From: Sipunculus nudus
Lineage: Eukaryota; Annelida; Sipuncula; Golfingiida; Sipunculidae
Length of the DNA: 64,000 nucleotides
Reading direction: 5' to 3'
Assembly (NCBI GenBank): GCA_026874595.1
Contig: CM049306.1
Location: forward strand, 28,015,519-28,079,518
The notes below the pieces were generated by a model that saw nothing but the letters and a program-made list of their open reading frames with translations, was not told the DNA's origin and searched no databases. Of the stretch, positions 40,199-53,724 are shown piece by piece (within the stretch, counting starts at the first letter, position 1; every line of letters starts with the position of its first letter). The position numbers and the translations under genes were made by a program.

Positions 40199-40619
40199 TA
40201 GTGGTAGGAATTGGTTTTGAAATCATAATCAATGACTGAAAAATAAAAATGACAAATGATCAATTATTAATCAATTATTTGATGTACTTTCTATATAATT
40301 ACCTTGATATCTGCTGTATAATAGAACCTTAAAATATTTACCCCAGTAAATAGTCTGACATGTACTTTGATATTCATAACAAAACCATCAATCCACCTGC
40401 ATCCAAGGTCGACCTGCAGTCGGATGATTGTTGGCTGCCCAAAGTTCTGTTTTGATGCTGTTCATTACTTTGTCTTTGTGCATCTCTGACAGGATTTGAT
40501 TTTTTGCATGTGCATACATAATTGTATTTAATTGATCATGCAAAAATGCAAACAAATTAATCAATTTTGAAAAAAAACCCACCAATCATGGATTTGATCA
40601 ATTAATCAGCACATCACTA
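40199..40619. mobile_element. hAT-like MITE with 8-bp target duplication
   Basis: The left end reads TAGTGGTAGGAATTGG. The right end, read inwards on the other strand, is TAGTGATGTGCTGATTAATT. The flanks are CTGAGTAC (40191-40198) and CTGAATAC (40620-40627), an 8-bp direct repeat with one mismatch, the length made by hAT transposases. The 421-bp element holds a 65-codon frame on the minus strand with no recognised domain. The terminal repeats are imperfect, so this is an old copy. Confidence 0.65.
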
Positions 40620-43600
40620 CTGAATACCCTACTTGTGTTAAAATAATAAGTTCTAGGTTTATACAAAGTAAACCAATTGTTAGAAAACCTCAAGCATGTC
40701 TATGTTGTCCAGCAGTGCCTTCAACTTTAACAGCATGATGAAGCATTATTGTATATAGAACTGAATTATCAAAGGTTTCCATTTCTAAGATATTACTTTT
40801 CTTAATGATGAACTTTTTTGTGACAAGGTGAGTATAAAAATGACCTTTAGTAATTCACAAATTTTCAGGAAATTGTACATTTTATGATATTTAGATGATA
40901 CTGAGACCTTAAACACCAGCATAAATATTCAAATCACACAGGTGGCCAGCAGATACCATTAATCAGCTAATGTGGGAAACAAACATGTGACAGTCAGTCT
41001 CTTATCTTCTGCATCAATATATAGATACATAAGCAGATTGTGATTATCCAATCTGTCCAATCAATATATGAAAATTCATCTTGGATAGGTCATTCTGAAC
41101 TGAAAATATCACTGAAAACTGCCTTTTGTTAACTTATTCATGAAATATTTACAGCTAAGATAAAATTTCACCACATGGGAATAAATATTTTATCTCCCTT
41201 AAAGGATTCAGTTACATGAATCCAGACATGGTTTACTTTGCCTTAGTCATTGGTGAAAATCTATATTTCAAGGACACTTTCCATTGATGTAAACTGTGTT
41301 TTTTTTTGCCTTGTCAAAAGCTTAACAACTTCTTTTCCTGAAGGATTAACAGATCTGTTCCTCTTTTGATGCTAGGTATGCATGTGCATTATACTAATCC
41401 ATATGGTATGGTATAAGTCACTCAAATGTATAAAGGAAACATTTCTTCTTTCACAAACAATCATATCTTTATTATGAAATGAAATGTATAAGTAATACTC
41501 CACATAAGAGTGGCCCATAGGTTATGTTGCTTAACAGAATCATTATTCATTGAAAGATGGGCCCTGGGGCAAACAAATCCCAGAAAATTTTTTTTAGAGT
41601 AATCTGGTCTTTTGGGCCCTTTAAATTATTAAAATATACCCATTAAAATGACAGAATTCTACATCTTCATGAAACAGGAGAAATGGTCACACTAAATCTA
41701 TAAAGTTACCATGGTATCAATAAACAGGAATGTAAAAGGTGCATTATTGCATTTTTCTGATTCAATGCAAAAAAATATTTGTTTCTTTGCTGTCTGGAAC
41801 ACTAAAAATGCTCTGAATCCACATTTTTTGCTGAATATCATGTAGAAGGTAGGTCACTGTGACCTATTTTAGTTTCTATGAAGAACTCATTCAGACCTGT
41901 TCAGATGTAATTTAGCATTTTATGACTATATTTTGGTGAAATGTTCCTGGCACAAAACATATTGGCAATGATCAACCTTGACCAATCACCATGGCCTGAC
42001 ATGACTGAAATCAGCTGGGTTAAACATAAAACCAGTCAATATAATTAAATGCAGGACATTTTAATCTTCCCAAATCTCAATGTTATCTAATATCAAGAGA
42101 GCTTTCACTCCCCAGAGTTCCTCACACAGCTAGTTTCTTTACTCAAGGCAATGGTAAAGATTGTCTGTCAGAGCCCAATGTCTGCAAGCAGTTCTAAATT
42201 TTATTACAACAGCAGCTGCATGGAGAAAAAAGTAAACAAATGCTTCTGTTGAATAATTTGTATTTGCAGAGAACAAACTGTCAGCTGATGTTTTCCTGCA
42301 ATAAGCCATTAAGCAATTTTAGACAATGCTGTTCTGCATTTAAAAGACAAGCCTGTATACTAGCATGAGTAACACACTCATTTTAATGACCCGGTTATGT
42401 CTCATTGTAGCCACAACTTAATAGTTTCTGAGTTGAAGTTAAGATGATTTCATTTTTTTCCAGACATTTACAGCTTTGTCTCTGGTTTTTGCATTATCTC
42501 CACTTTTTATCTACCACTGAATAATACAATCAGCATACATCACCACCATAAACAAGGATGAGGCTGGGAAACCTATCTAATTCCAACTGCAGTGTTTTTT
42601 AGGCGTGTGTGCCAAACACATCTGGACTGGATGAGACACTATGGCTAAGCGATGAAGCACCACTATTGCATTTGTCCAACATATGATTCAAAGTGCAAAA
42701 GGCCTAACACCTCATGGGGATATTGGTCTCCCCCAAAGACACCTCTATTATATGCTTGGATCAAGCATAAATTGAATTTCAACAAAACAAACCTATAATT
42801 ACACAAAATCAATAATAAGTAAAGCATCATCAGTTGATTGACCGCTCATCTCATGGCAATCCCCATCATGACATTGAAATCACTTCCATCAACCCCCAAG
42901 GACCAAATTATGTCACTGGCATGGCTGGGTCCAGCCGGCTCTAACTAACTCTGCATTACAGAATCCTACTGAGAACAAAGACTCTGGACAAAGGCCGACC
43001 TATGAAACACCAGCTGGGCTGAAAACACTTGCAAATGAGCTTGTGGAGGCATTTGTTTGGCCAGGGCAATGAAATGCCACTAAAACACTGCCATGTGACA
43101 GATGGCAAAATATGTACAATTTGTAGCAAAATAATTGATTCACATTAGTATGCTTGTCGCCATGTCTGTTACCTAATAAACTTATCACATGACTAATGGT
43201 CTGCCCATGGAAACAGGCCAGCAATTAATATAATCATATTCTATTTTCCTTGCATCTCAGCTTAATATTACATGGATGAAAGAAGAAACTACACATGTAT
43301 GAATTCTTGCTTCTTCATTAAACTGACACTGTAGAAGTTGCCAATGGATCAGTTCGGATTAAAAACAAAGAGCACTTAAGTAGATATTTATAGGATCTCA
43401 TTTTGGATTTACAGCACAAGTAACTTGCTAAAAAATGTTTACCTGACCATTTATAACAGAAAGTTGGGTTACTGGTACTCAATTATTATGGCAGTACAAA
43501 TTACATTTGAAGGCAAAAAGGATGAATTTTATCAAATGTTCCTGATAAATATTCATATCATACTTGGCTATATTAAACATTATATCTGGGATGTTCACAC

Positions 43601-45794
43601 AAGAAAAACATTCATAAGACGGAAATATCAGGACTTCATGTGACACAAGGGACAGGCAGCATGTGCTATCACTAAATATGTCATTCCTTAACATAGTTTG
43701 ATATCCATGGAATGTCAATCTGTTTAAATCAAATTTTTAATTTGGAAAATTACTAATAAGCCAGTACACACATCATATGCACAATAATTTTTTATATGTA
43801 CATGAAATGATGCTGCATGCATATAAATTTTTATTACATTCATCATCATGGTTTAACAGTACTGGTTTAAATTTATTCTGACATAATATAATTATGAAAA
43901 AGCATTAAATGTCACAATGTGTTGATGTGATTATTCATTTAAACCATCATAGGATGGTCCAGGCCTGACAAGTCTCAGGCAAGAAAACAGAGACTGATCA
44001 CTCTTGTATGGCCCATTTAGAATTGTCATAAATCTGAAAAGATAATTTTAATTGTATCGTGAGCTAGGGTGAAAGGTGGAGGGAGTTGGAGACTTTTGAG
44101 AACTGTCAGTGGTTTATAATACTAACCTGTCTGAGTCACTGGCAGTCCATTTGTTCTTTCCTATCACAATACTCAGGAAAATTACTGACTGTGGTGATGA
44201 TGACATCCTCTTAATCAGTATGCATTAATGAGTTTATTAATCAAACACCACCCTCCTCTCTCTAAAAGCACCCACAAAAGATGATTAATGAATTCAATCG
44301 CAAGGATCTGTTGCTACTAGAAACCCATCTTTGCTTATATTTTACAAAAATGGCAACTCACAACCACACTACACATGTACACACACATACAGAGAGTATA
44401 CCAGAACGAATTATATATTGTCCTGAGGAGAAAATATGTACTTCTACCTAAATATTATGCATTACATAAACATATTTATTACTTATTATTTACAAAATGC
44501 AATAATTCTAATTATATTAACCATCACTTATAACAAAAAATGCTTATATACCAATTCTCTTTGCTAATCCTGAAATGGTGGTGCTTCAAACTGACAGATA
44601 ATCAGCAAATTGTTTTTCTAACCACCACATTCAAGTCATTTCATGTATGTAATGACTGATAAATACTTCTGAGCCCCAGGAAACTTAATTACTTCCTTTA
44701 TCAACATTAACAAAGAGATTTATATAGGTTTGCAAATATTTAATTTGCTGAAGTGCCTATAACAATAGCTACCATTTTTTTTATCCTAGTTCATGCTTGG
44801 GTCTTCTTAAGTTTCCTCATGTAGATACTATTCTGGTGAAGCAAAAGCATTTAATTCTTTAATAAATTAAATCAAGCAACTGCATTACAGTTTTACCAAG
44901 CACATTGCTTCCTTCTAATCTCAGGTATGTGAAGACATGTATGTGCTTAACTGATAACTTCCCATTTCTGCTCAGCTTGATAGTTTTGTGGCAACAGAAC
45001 ACCAAGGGTATGTTAATGCTGGGGCTAATGAGACACTGTTGCAGCCATTCATCATGACACTAAATCAAGTACCATATCAATATCAAGATATTTTCAGTTA
45101 TCATATCTGATCATTCAATGAAGAGATATCACACATTTACCGATAGTCTCTCTGTGCTATATATAAAAAGACATTTTAGACATCACATCTATGCTCAGAA
45201 AAAAGTTGAACCAATAGAAGGGCTGTTTATGGTACATTTTTTTTTTATTTTTCCTCTAGTTTAAGGGAAATCACAAGGAAAATAAATCTCAATGAGAAAG
45301 TTTTATCTTTTTAGAAGAAGGTTTTCCACTAATGTAAAATATAATACCCTTGTATACCTAATATGTATCACATCATGTATTGTATCTTCAGTGAAATATT
45401 ACAATATGAATCATATCATGAATATCATGAGAGACATATCTTTACTACCATAACTAACATGGTCAACAGCTGACATCACAGTGCTGTAACAAGTTGGATA
45501 TGGAGGAGCTATTCAAAAAGCTGTGAGTGTATATGCTTGGAAAAAAGCTGTCTCCATTTGCGCATTTATGCATATATACTTGAACTAGGAGAAGTGCATT
45601 GATGTTCAGTGGATCTAGTAGTCTTCCCAAAAGAGATGCCAGAGTGATGTCATTCTACCAGGTATCCCTGAGTTTAGGCAGACCCTATGCTTGAAAATCA
45701 ATCCTGAGGCAATTTTTACGTACATATCTATATGCTGACAGACACATGGAAACACCACTGTTAAATATCACATGAACAATTCATCAAACATACA

Positions 45795-45882
45795 TGCATA
45801 TATGAGCATATGGAAACACAGCTTAAGTCACAAACTGATGCATATATGAGCACATGGAAACACAGCTTAAATCAAAACTGAT
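45795..45882. repeat. 44-bp tandem duplication, slightly diverged
   Basis: TGCATATATGAGCA begins two head-to-tail copies, each followed by GGAAACACAGCTTAA. The copies start at 45795 and 45839 and differ at a few bases. Confidence 0.85.
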
Positions 45883-46465
45883 GTAATTCCTTCATGTCAG
45901 ACAAAGTGTCTGATGTTTAGGGAATTCAGGCTTTAAATTCAGACTAAACAGTCTGTATCAGTGCTTTTGCACCAGCTGTAGACACATTTTCTCTAAATAA
46001 TCAACTCACAAAACAATATATGATTAAAAAATATAGGCATGATATAATACTTAAGACCCTTGTTCATAGAAATAATCATAAACTTCTTCTCATACGATTT
46101 ATCCAAATGTATCTATTAATAAACTTTATTCCAAGCAAATTTCTTACAAATAAATCTGATTCCAAACAAACAACCAATTAGATGCAAATCAACTTGTTTC
46201 TGACCAAAGATGTTTCACTTTACAAGTCTTACATGAGAGACTCTTATACTATATAGCTGGATGTAGCTAACCGTCAGATATCATCAATGTATCAATACAA
46301 GGACACTTGTTGATATCAACACAATATTAGACTTTGCATGTATGGGCCATGGGTGTATTGTTAGCGCCTTGTCCAGTGTATAGTATACTACCATGTTTTA
46401 TCACACAGTGATTTGGTACCCATTCCTTATTCCTCATATAGTCTGTGACAAATAACAGAGCTTAC

Positions 46466-46570
46466 CTTTAAAATACGATCCTGAATCAGCATTCCTGTCT
46501 TGTCAGCTGGGGTGTTTTCATCAATTCTTGACACACATACACCAGCATTTTCAGTTGGGGAGCTGTCAGG
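46466..46570 (-). CDS. PDZRN3: PDZRN3/4-like protein, coding exon 3 (middle of PDZ1)
   Basis: A 105-bp phase 0/0 exon encoding residues 265-299. It lies 9860 bp downstream of exon 2, between a pyrimidine-rich acceptor ending TTTCTGTAG and donor AAG|GTAAGC. The peptide starts PDSSPTENAGVCVSRIDENT and ends GMLIQDRILK. This is the usual middle of PDZ1 in the family (a GIFVSKI-like strand, a GPA-like turn, then GLQIHDRIIE), normally followed directly by VNG. The next exon should therefore start with a Val/Ile-Asn-Gly segment and complete the helix-2 His region of PDZ1. I did not find it further left, so the gene is open at this point. The C-terminal half of the protein, including PDZ2, is not seen. 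Confidence 0.88.
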
Positions 46571-49500
46571 CTACAGAAACAAAAAGAATACTTGCATTTA
46601 TTAAACACAATCAACTCCAAACATAACAAATAAAAAACAATCTTTTGCTGCCCCAAAAAAATTCTATATGCATGCAATATCTATCATTTACCTTTATAAA
46701 TTTATTATATTCATCTGTCTTACAATACATTTACCAAAAAAGTTACTTAAATTTAAAAATAATGTTGATATAATTACACAATTACAATTTTATATAGGTA
46801 TGGGGAAAAACATATTCAAATAGAAACCTTTGAAATTTTCTTTACAATATCTATCTTCCCATTTTTTTTCATTTTATGTAAAATATAGTCTTTTTTTAAC
46901 TCACCCTATATAAACAAATCTATGTACATACATCCTGGCTCCACTGTGGATTAGCTGCAGACAGTAACTGTATCAAAGTGTGCTGTACATTAGAGTTAAA
47001 CCCTTCCAATCACACCACTGATGTGTATCTAATGGATTTCCTCATACATTTAGAAAACTGTCTTGTTAACTGCTCATGAAATATGTTGCTTCATAATTAC
47101 ATGTGTCAGCTATTAGATTACCGACACTCATTTAAGACCCCTCAGAGAAAATCATTCTTCAAACAATGAAAGTAAAAAATGCTTCCAACAAAGGCACATT
47201 AATTAACACAGCAATGATTGGGACTATTTTTTTTCACAATAAGAGTATGGTTTTCATCTTGCTGGGAATGGCTCCCTAAGGGTATCACCTTTTTCACTGC
47301 CACCAGACTACTTACCATTCAATGTTTACATCTTTTATTGGGATCTGCCACTTAGCACTTGCCTGCACAATTTTATCACACTATAAGGATGAAGCTGGTG
47401 TTTGATTTGTGAGAGCCAGACTGAAGCCGTAGCCAGAAGGGATGCCTGATATCTGGAGGCGATATATGACTGCTTCATGTCTGGATTATGCAGATGTGAA
47501 GGTTAAGACAACCTACCACTGATGATTCATGGAGAATGAAAATAAGTGAGGCAAATACAGCTAATTGAGCTAATTCAGAGGGCTGACATTCAAGCTAGTG
47601 TTGGGTCTTTGTGTGGTCATGTTTTGGTGTTGGCATATCAGTCGGCTGACTGATTGGGTGCCCTGTGTTGCCACATCTTCTGCCCGTGTGCCCAGCTTCT
47701 GATGGTAATGTAACTAATCCATCATTCCTATGACATCCCCTCCCTTCCACTATCTCAAACACTTGAGTCTCTTTACAGGAAGCATTAATGTTTTCTGATT
47801 AATCCTTGTCCACCACCAGCCCAACATGTAAATCCTGCATTTGTAAAACATGGCCATCCCTACCCCAGAATGCAAATGTAATTTGTCATTATGATCTACC
47901 ATGATTTTTGACTTGTCCACTTCCTCAAGGATACATCCCTATAATAAGAGTCTATGGACTTATCAAATCAAGTCCAGCCTAGCTGGATCAGTATCTGTAA
48001 CAGCTATTGAGTAATTTGTGGCATGGACTTGGGGTTACTGCCCTGGAAAGACATCAACTGTTCCAGAGAACAAGTATATTTTTTATCATAGACCTTAATC
48101 CTTCTCTTAAAACAAACAGCAAAAGCTGTTTGATCAATAAATGTTAAGCTCTAACACTTTAGCAAATCCTACTACAAATATATTTTCCCCAGACAACATT
48201 ATTGGAGGCTGGTAAGCCATAAAGCATAAGACAAGCAAGTGCATTGGAAGGACACTGTGCAGAGATCAATTTGAACTCTCCTGAAAAATTAAGGATCTCC
48301 CTTGTCTAACAAGGGGCAAGGATATTAAAAATACAAAATGTAAAACCATTTCTGTTCATTTATAAAATTAATTTTACAACCAGATCACAAACCATGCCAA
48401 ACAAATGCTCATAATCAGGAACTCATCATGAAAGGACACTTTAAAGGGACCTAATCCTATATATGATATCTATTGACTAAAGATAATCCCTTGAACCTTT
48501 TATAAAAATAGGCCAGTAAATGCTGATTCAACTATACACAGGCTGCTCATTTTGTTTATACGCACAGGTTTATAATATGGGGGGGCTGCCAAAATAATCA
48601 AAACATATTTAACGAGGATATCTGGCACGTAAGAAGAAAAAGAGTTTTGAAAAAGGTGTTTTGCAATCTAATGACCTTTCAACTTTCGCACATATGCCAC
48701 AAACACCTTAGGTTACATGCACTTTTTTTGGTCAACATTGCTCTGTTTATTAGCAGCTTGTAGATAGAGGCCTTTACATGTATCATCAGCAGAAGCATTA
48801 TAATAACTTTTCTGAACATGAATAGCCTACAGTTCATTAATATGTACACAGAAAAAGCCAGAAATCACACAAATTTTATAGAAAAGGTGGGATGACACGC
48901 ACCTTTGAATTTTGGTCTTGCCTTGCATAGATTTTTTTGTTCTTCCATCAGTAAAATTCTTTTATACAAAAATATTTTTTATCCTGCCATTAAAAGAAGA
49001 AACACCTTAGACCCTGTATAAGAACTTCGAAGGAACTTTCTCTGACATGATAAATCTTAAGCTTTTATTCCCCCTACTATAATGGTTTTCCCTTTGGTAA
49101 GAACTTGGTACCAGTAGTACTAAGTTCTGTGGCTTTCTTAGCAATCTAACATGAAAGTATTCAGTCTCTCATGTAACATGACCAAATTTACAGAGAAGCC
49201 TGGTCCATGAGATAGGGCCGACCCCTTTTCTTGCAAAGAAATTGTGATATATTGTATTAACCATACCCTATGGCATGCTTTGATAATTTTTTAACACAGA
49301 ATAGGTCATGGAAGGATGGTTTATCAATACACTTATCTGCCCTGTCCCCTTTTTCTGCCTTCCTGCTTTCATGTTCTGATTGTATATATCCCTACATCTT
49401 TTTGAAATCCCAGCCTGTAGCTATAAATCATGTTTCACCCACTATGAAAGTAGAAACATCAGACAGAAGCATATAGCTTTACTTATAGACAAACCAAGGT

Positions 49501-51846
49501 AGACATGGCAATTCCATACAAGCCTGGACCAAATTTTGCAATGAACTGTCATGAAGACCTACAGCACTGCCAAGCTAATAAAAGTTTAATATACTGCACT
49601 AAAAAGTGCAATTTAAAATCACATGTTCAAGTCACTAGTATCATAAAAGACAAAACTCTCAACAGGACCCATAATGCATTAATACAGTGACATACATTAT
49701 ACAGTAAACTCTTTTTTAAGTCAATAGGACCAGCAGAATACTGCTGACATATTTACTGGCCAGTGTTGGTTTTGCCTTCTCTCTGTTGGGGTTTATTGCA
49801 TCTGACTTCAGGTAAAGGCAGTTTTCCAACTTGGTGAGTCTGACACATGCAGCAAGGTTTTTCTATACTTAACAAGAGGTCACTACCTTTTATTGTAATA
49901 TTAAACACCTTTTTTATTTGTCCTTGGCCAAATTATGATCATATCAGGAGCAGAACCAGAGAAAAGGTTTTAAAGAATTTAAACGCCCCTCCTTCTGGGA
50001 GAAATTACTTTTATTTGTTTTATTTTTCCCCTGATATTTTTTAGCGCCAAACCCACCTTACCCTAAGTAACTTTTTTAATCACTATTACAGTATTAGTCC
50101 CTGGAACTGCCACTAACATTGTGGTGATTCCAAAAGAACCTTGATGTAGAGTCCAGCAATAGGCAGTTTTTCAGGCATCCTGAGAATAAGGAACAGCAAT
50201 AGTTAATCATTGGGAGAAAACAGGGAGCTTGTGACCACAAAGGTTATGGGTTATTGATTGATGAGCAATAGGCAATGTTTTGTCACAGCTGAGCTGGTCC
50301 CCAGACACAAGTCAGCCTACTGGGTCATCAGTCCAATAGGTGTCAGCAAACAGGTCAAACCCACAGGCCTCATCTCTCTGAACATATGCACCGCCAGCCA
50401 AATAAAAATGTCATCCTCTTGAGTATCTGTGACCTCTAGGAAACATTTCTCCTATAGTGGCTACAGTGAGAATATTGCAGCACTCAAGAAATGGATAAAT
50501 GTGCAATGGAATCTGTCAAACCCAGTTTGATGAAAAAGTTGCTGGTGATAAGCCACCTTTTATTTACTGAAGTGACTGTATATCATTGTCACTGGCTCAG
50601 CAGCTGTCACAACACCAATGCTGCTTCATTCATAACTGATCATCAGTAAAGGATATATCTACTGAGCTGTTCAAATAAAAGTATCAAGTATATTTTGTAG
50701 ACATGCATGGTATCTTTAACTAATCTGATGGAAATTTAAATATTAAACAGAAACTGAGTAATTTGATGAACAGAAAGGTCAAAGTTTCAAATGAACACTG
50801 TAAATTACATAAATTAATTGTGAAAAACCCTTGAAATAATATTATTGCTTATGACATGTTCTGTTTGTTGCAGCAATTGGTAAGGAAAATATACATCAAT
50901 ATTTGATTGCACACAAAGCCAGATGAGCACTAAATGTTATAACCTATTACTTCATATGTCAATGTTCAGGCAATAAGTACTGCATTATGATCAAATACAT
51001 TCACATTCATCTAGATGTAATTTATCTATGGTTCACATTCAGTGTACTAGTATATGTCATTTGTTGTATCAACCAACCAACTAAGCAACCTCTGACATTC
51101 AGTATTTAGGGGTAAGGGTTATTTAAAACAAGGGACCTATGGGTCACGACGCTCAGCTGTTATATATGATAAAAAAATATTTTTTAGAAATGAGGCACAT
51201 GCTGGTTTTGTGTGGTAATAAATATAAGCTGTATTATGAGTTGTATGTATGATTTTGATAGTATCTTTGGAGACAGGGAAGAGGATTGATTTCATTTATT
51301 TTATTAACAAATGGAGTGCTATTGTCACACAGATTTTGACTTGGCCATATAACTTATAAGCAGAACATATAATATAAGAGTTTAACTATTTATTAAAAAA
51401 ATTACAAATATTGTCCCAAATATAATTTTTATTAAAAATAATAAGAGAATCATATGATTTTTTAAAATGAAATATAACTGATATGATTATTAAAATAATA
51501 TTAAAGAATATATTCATGAATGCATTCATGAATACATTTTGAAAGTATTTGCACGAGTATTCATATACTTTCATTTTTACCTGAATTCCCATTCTTTATG
51601 CAAGAAATTTTATAATGGAGTACATAATCATATTCGTATTTAAATACAATTACAAAGTATTTGCACCATGTCTGGTATTTATTCAGTTTTCACCAAACAA
51701 TGATTTTGAGAATCCAGAAAATACAAAATTCACACATTTCAATAATGATCATAAGTACCTGGTTTTATGGCTTTTATTTATATTAAAAAATAACTGTAAA
51801 AAATTCATTTTGGACTAATTTCCCATCAATGTACACACTAGACACA

Positions 51847-51918
51847 GTAGGAATCTAGATTAATATTATCAACTGCATCTTTGTAGGAATCTAGATTAAT
51901 ATTATCAACTGCATCTTT
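51847..51918. repeat. Exact 36-bp tandem duplication
   Basis: The unit beginning GTAGGAATCTAGATTAATAT occurs twice head to tail without a mismatch. It lies in the 5' part of the element at 51127-53775 and is probably a recent slippage event. Confidence 0.95.
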
Positions 51919-53674
51919 GTCTATCATTAATTTCCTTCAGATAATCCCTAATGATTAGTAATGAATAATATGATTTACTTCTTTATCATTAAAAATGAAC
52001 TGAAAAATGCCATAGGTGACTGCATGGTGTTATTTGGAATATGTGACATTCTACCCATCGATACAAGATTCTTATATCATCAGTAACTGCAAGTTAATTT
52101 CCTGTTATTATAAACTAACAAATTCCTTTTCTATTTTTCTTTAATTTGTTATTTAAAACCAAGAAAAATTTATTAATTTATTGTTTATTGTTATGTTGTT
52201 GGTTAAAACTACTAGATGAGTTGGGTTGGACACCTGGATCAACTGTGGCTGGCCATAAGCTGCCTGGATTCTCGCCTCAAGCGTGCATAATTTGATGAAA
52301 GGTCAACAAGGTCAACATACAGGTGACTCAAGAGGGGCTGGAGAGAGCCAAAGTCTGACAGGGTCTCATAAAAAACATTAATAAAAGCTACAATATTTGG
52401 CCAATTTCTTTCAGCTTTCTAAACTAAAAAGCTGAAATCCTTATGTGTGCATGATATGAAAATTATATCAACAGTGCTCTCAGGAAACAAACGTGCCATG
52501 GTCACAGTTGGGCAAAATTTAAGGTACTAATTTTATATTTATACTAATAACTTATAAAATTTGAAAAATTCAGAACTAATTTTGGGTATTCAATTGAATC
52601 TTGATTAAATAATGTTACATCCCTGACAATAAAATCTCTAGCTTCAGCAATGCCCTTGTTAAGGGAGTAAATATATTTCTTGATTTTTTACAAAGTGCAT
52701 TATGTTTGGGCCCATAACTTAAAAAAATACACAATACTGACATCATTTCTGGCATGTGCATAGCGAATGTATAGAAAAATATGTATATTATATATGATCA
52801 AAGTCAGATCAGTGGTTTTGATATTAGGCAGTCTTAAAATGTAACAATGAGTTTTTAATGGAAAAATGAAGTTTTTCATTGATATCTCGAAGGAATTAAG
52901 TCCTAGTGACCAAATTCTTGGCATGGTAGGGGATTTTGGAGAAATCTAACTGTATGCCAAATTTAAGGAACTTAGAGCTGAAGCTCGGGAGCTGAGCTCT
53001 AGCAAACTGCATAACACTAGCAATATGTGACATGGTGCTTGAAAACTTGAATAAAATCTACAGTTTTTGATCAACTGGTTTCAAATTTTTGGTGTTAACA
53101 GTTGAAATGCTAACAAAACCATGCTGTGAAAATTAAATCCACAGCAGTTACAGCAAAAAAACGTGCCATGGTCAAAGTTGGGCAAAATTTAAGGTACCAA
53201 TTTTTTATTTTTGCTAATATTTTAAAAAATTTTAAAGATTTTGATCTAATTTTGGGTATACAATTTAATTTTGATTAATAAAAGTAATATTACTGGAAAA
53301 AAAGTGCTAAGCTTTAACAAGTTTTGTGTTAAGTGATAAAATTTCTTTCCTGATTATTTACAAAATGCATTATGTTTGGGCCCATAACTTTTTTAAATTA
53401 TATAATACAGACCTAATTTCTGGCATGTACATAGGAATTATATAGAGGATTATTTATAGAAAATATGAGGAAAAACAGATGAGTGGTTTTGATATTAGGC
53501 AGTCCTGAAGTGTGAAAATAGGTGTTTAATAAAAAACTGAGGTTTTTCCTTAATTTCTCAAAGGAATGAAGTCGCAAAGACCCAGTTTTCAGCTTGGTAG
53601 GAGATCTTGGGGACATCTAACATTATGCTGAATTTTGGATTCCTAGGTCTTACGGTTTCAAAACGTGCCACATC

Positions 53675-53724
53675 TACGGACGGACGGACGGACGGACGGA
53701 CGGACAGACGGACGGACGACGGAC
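53675..53724. repeat. (GGAC)n microsatellite inside the element
   Basis: About ten GGAC/GGACA units directly before the 3' hairpin of the element at 51127-53775. The element at 36287-38860 has a shorter GGAC run at the same relative position. Confidence 0.85.

Larger units (their letters stand above)
1..46465 (-). other. Presumed intron 3 of the PDZRN3-like gene (open at the left edge)
   Basis: Starts with donor GTAAGC at 46465. The open PDZ1 frame requires a downstream exon, but none was recognised from here to position 1. I looked for the expected Val-Asn-Gly start on the minus strand and for a PDZ helix-2 segment. The region is made of unique AT-rich sequence and the repeats listed separately. 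Apart from the listed elements I see nothing I can support in 1-3830, 5165-5840, 8365-10769, 11075-16231, 17019-17950, 18652-19558, 20334-27015, 29838-30574, 31425-33149, 33586-36286, 38861-40190 and 40628-46465, other than simple repeats. A short exon may have been missed. Confidence 0.55.

Noticed and set aside
40404-40420. GTCGACCTGCAG, resembling a cloning polylinker
   Set aside because: Only a 12-base match, inside a hAT-like MITE with intact flanks; no further vector sequence was seen.
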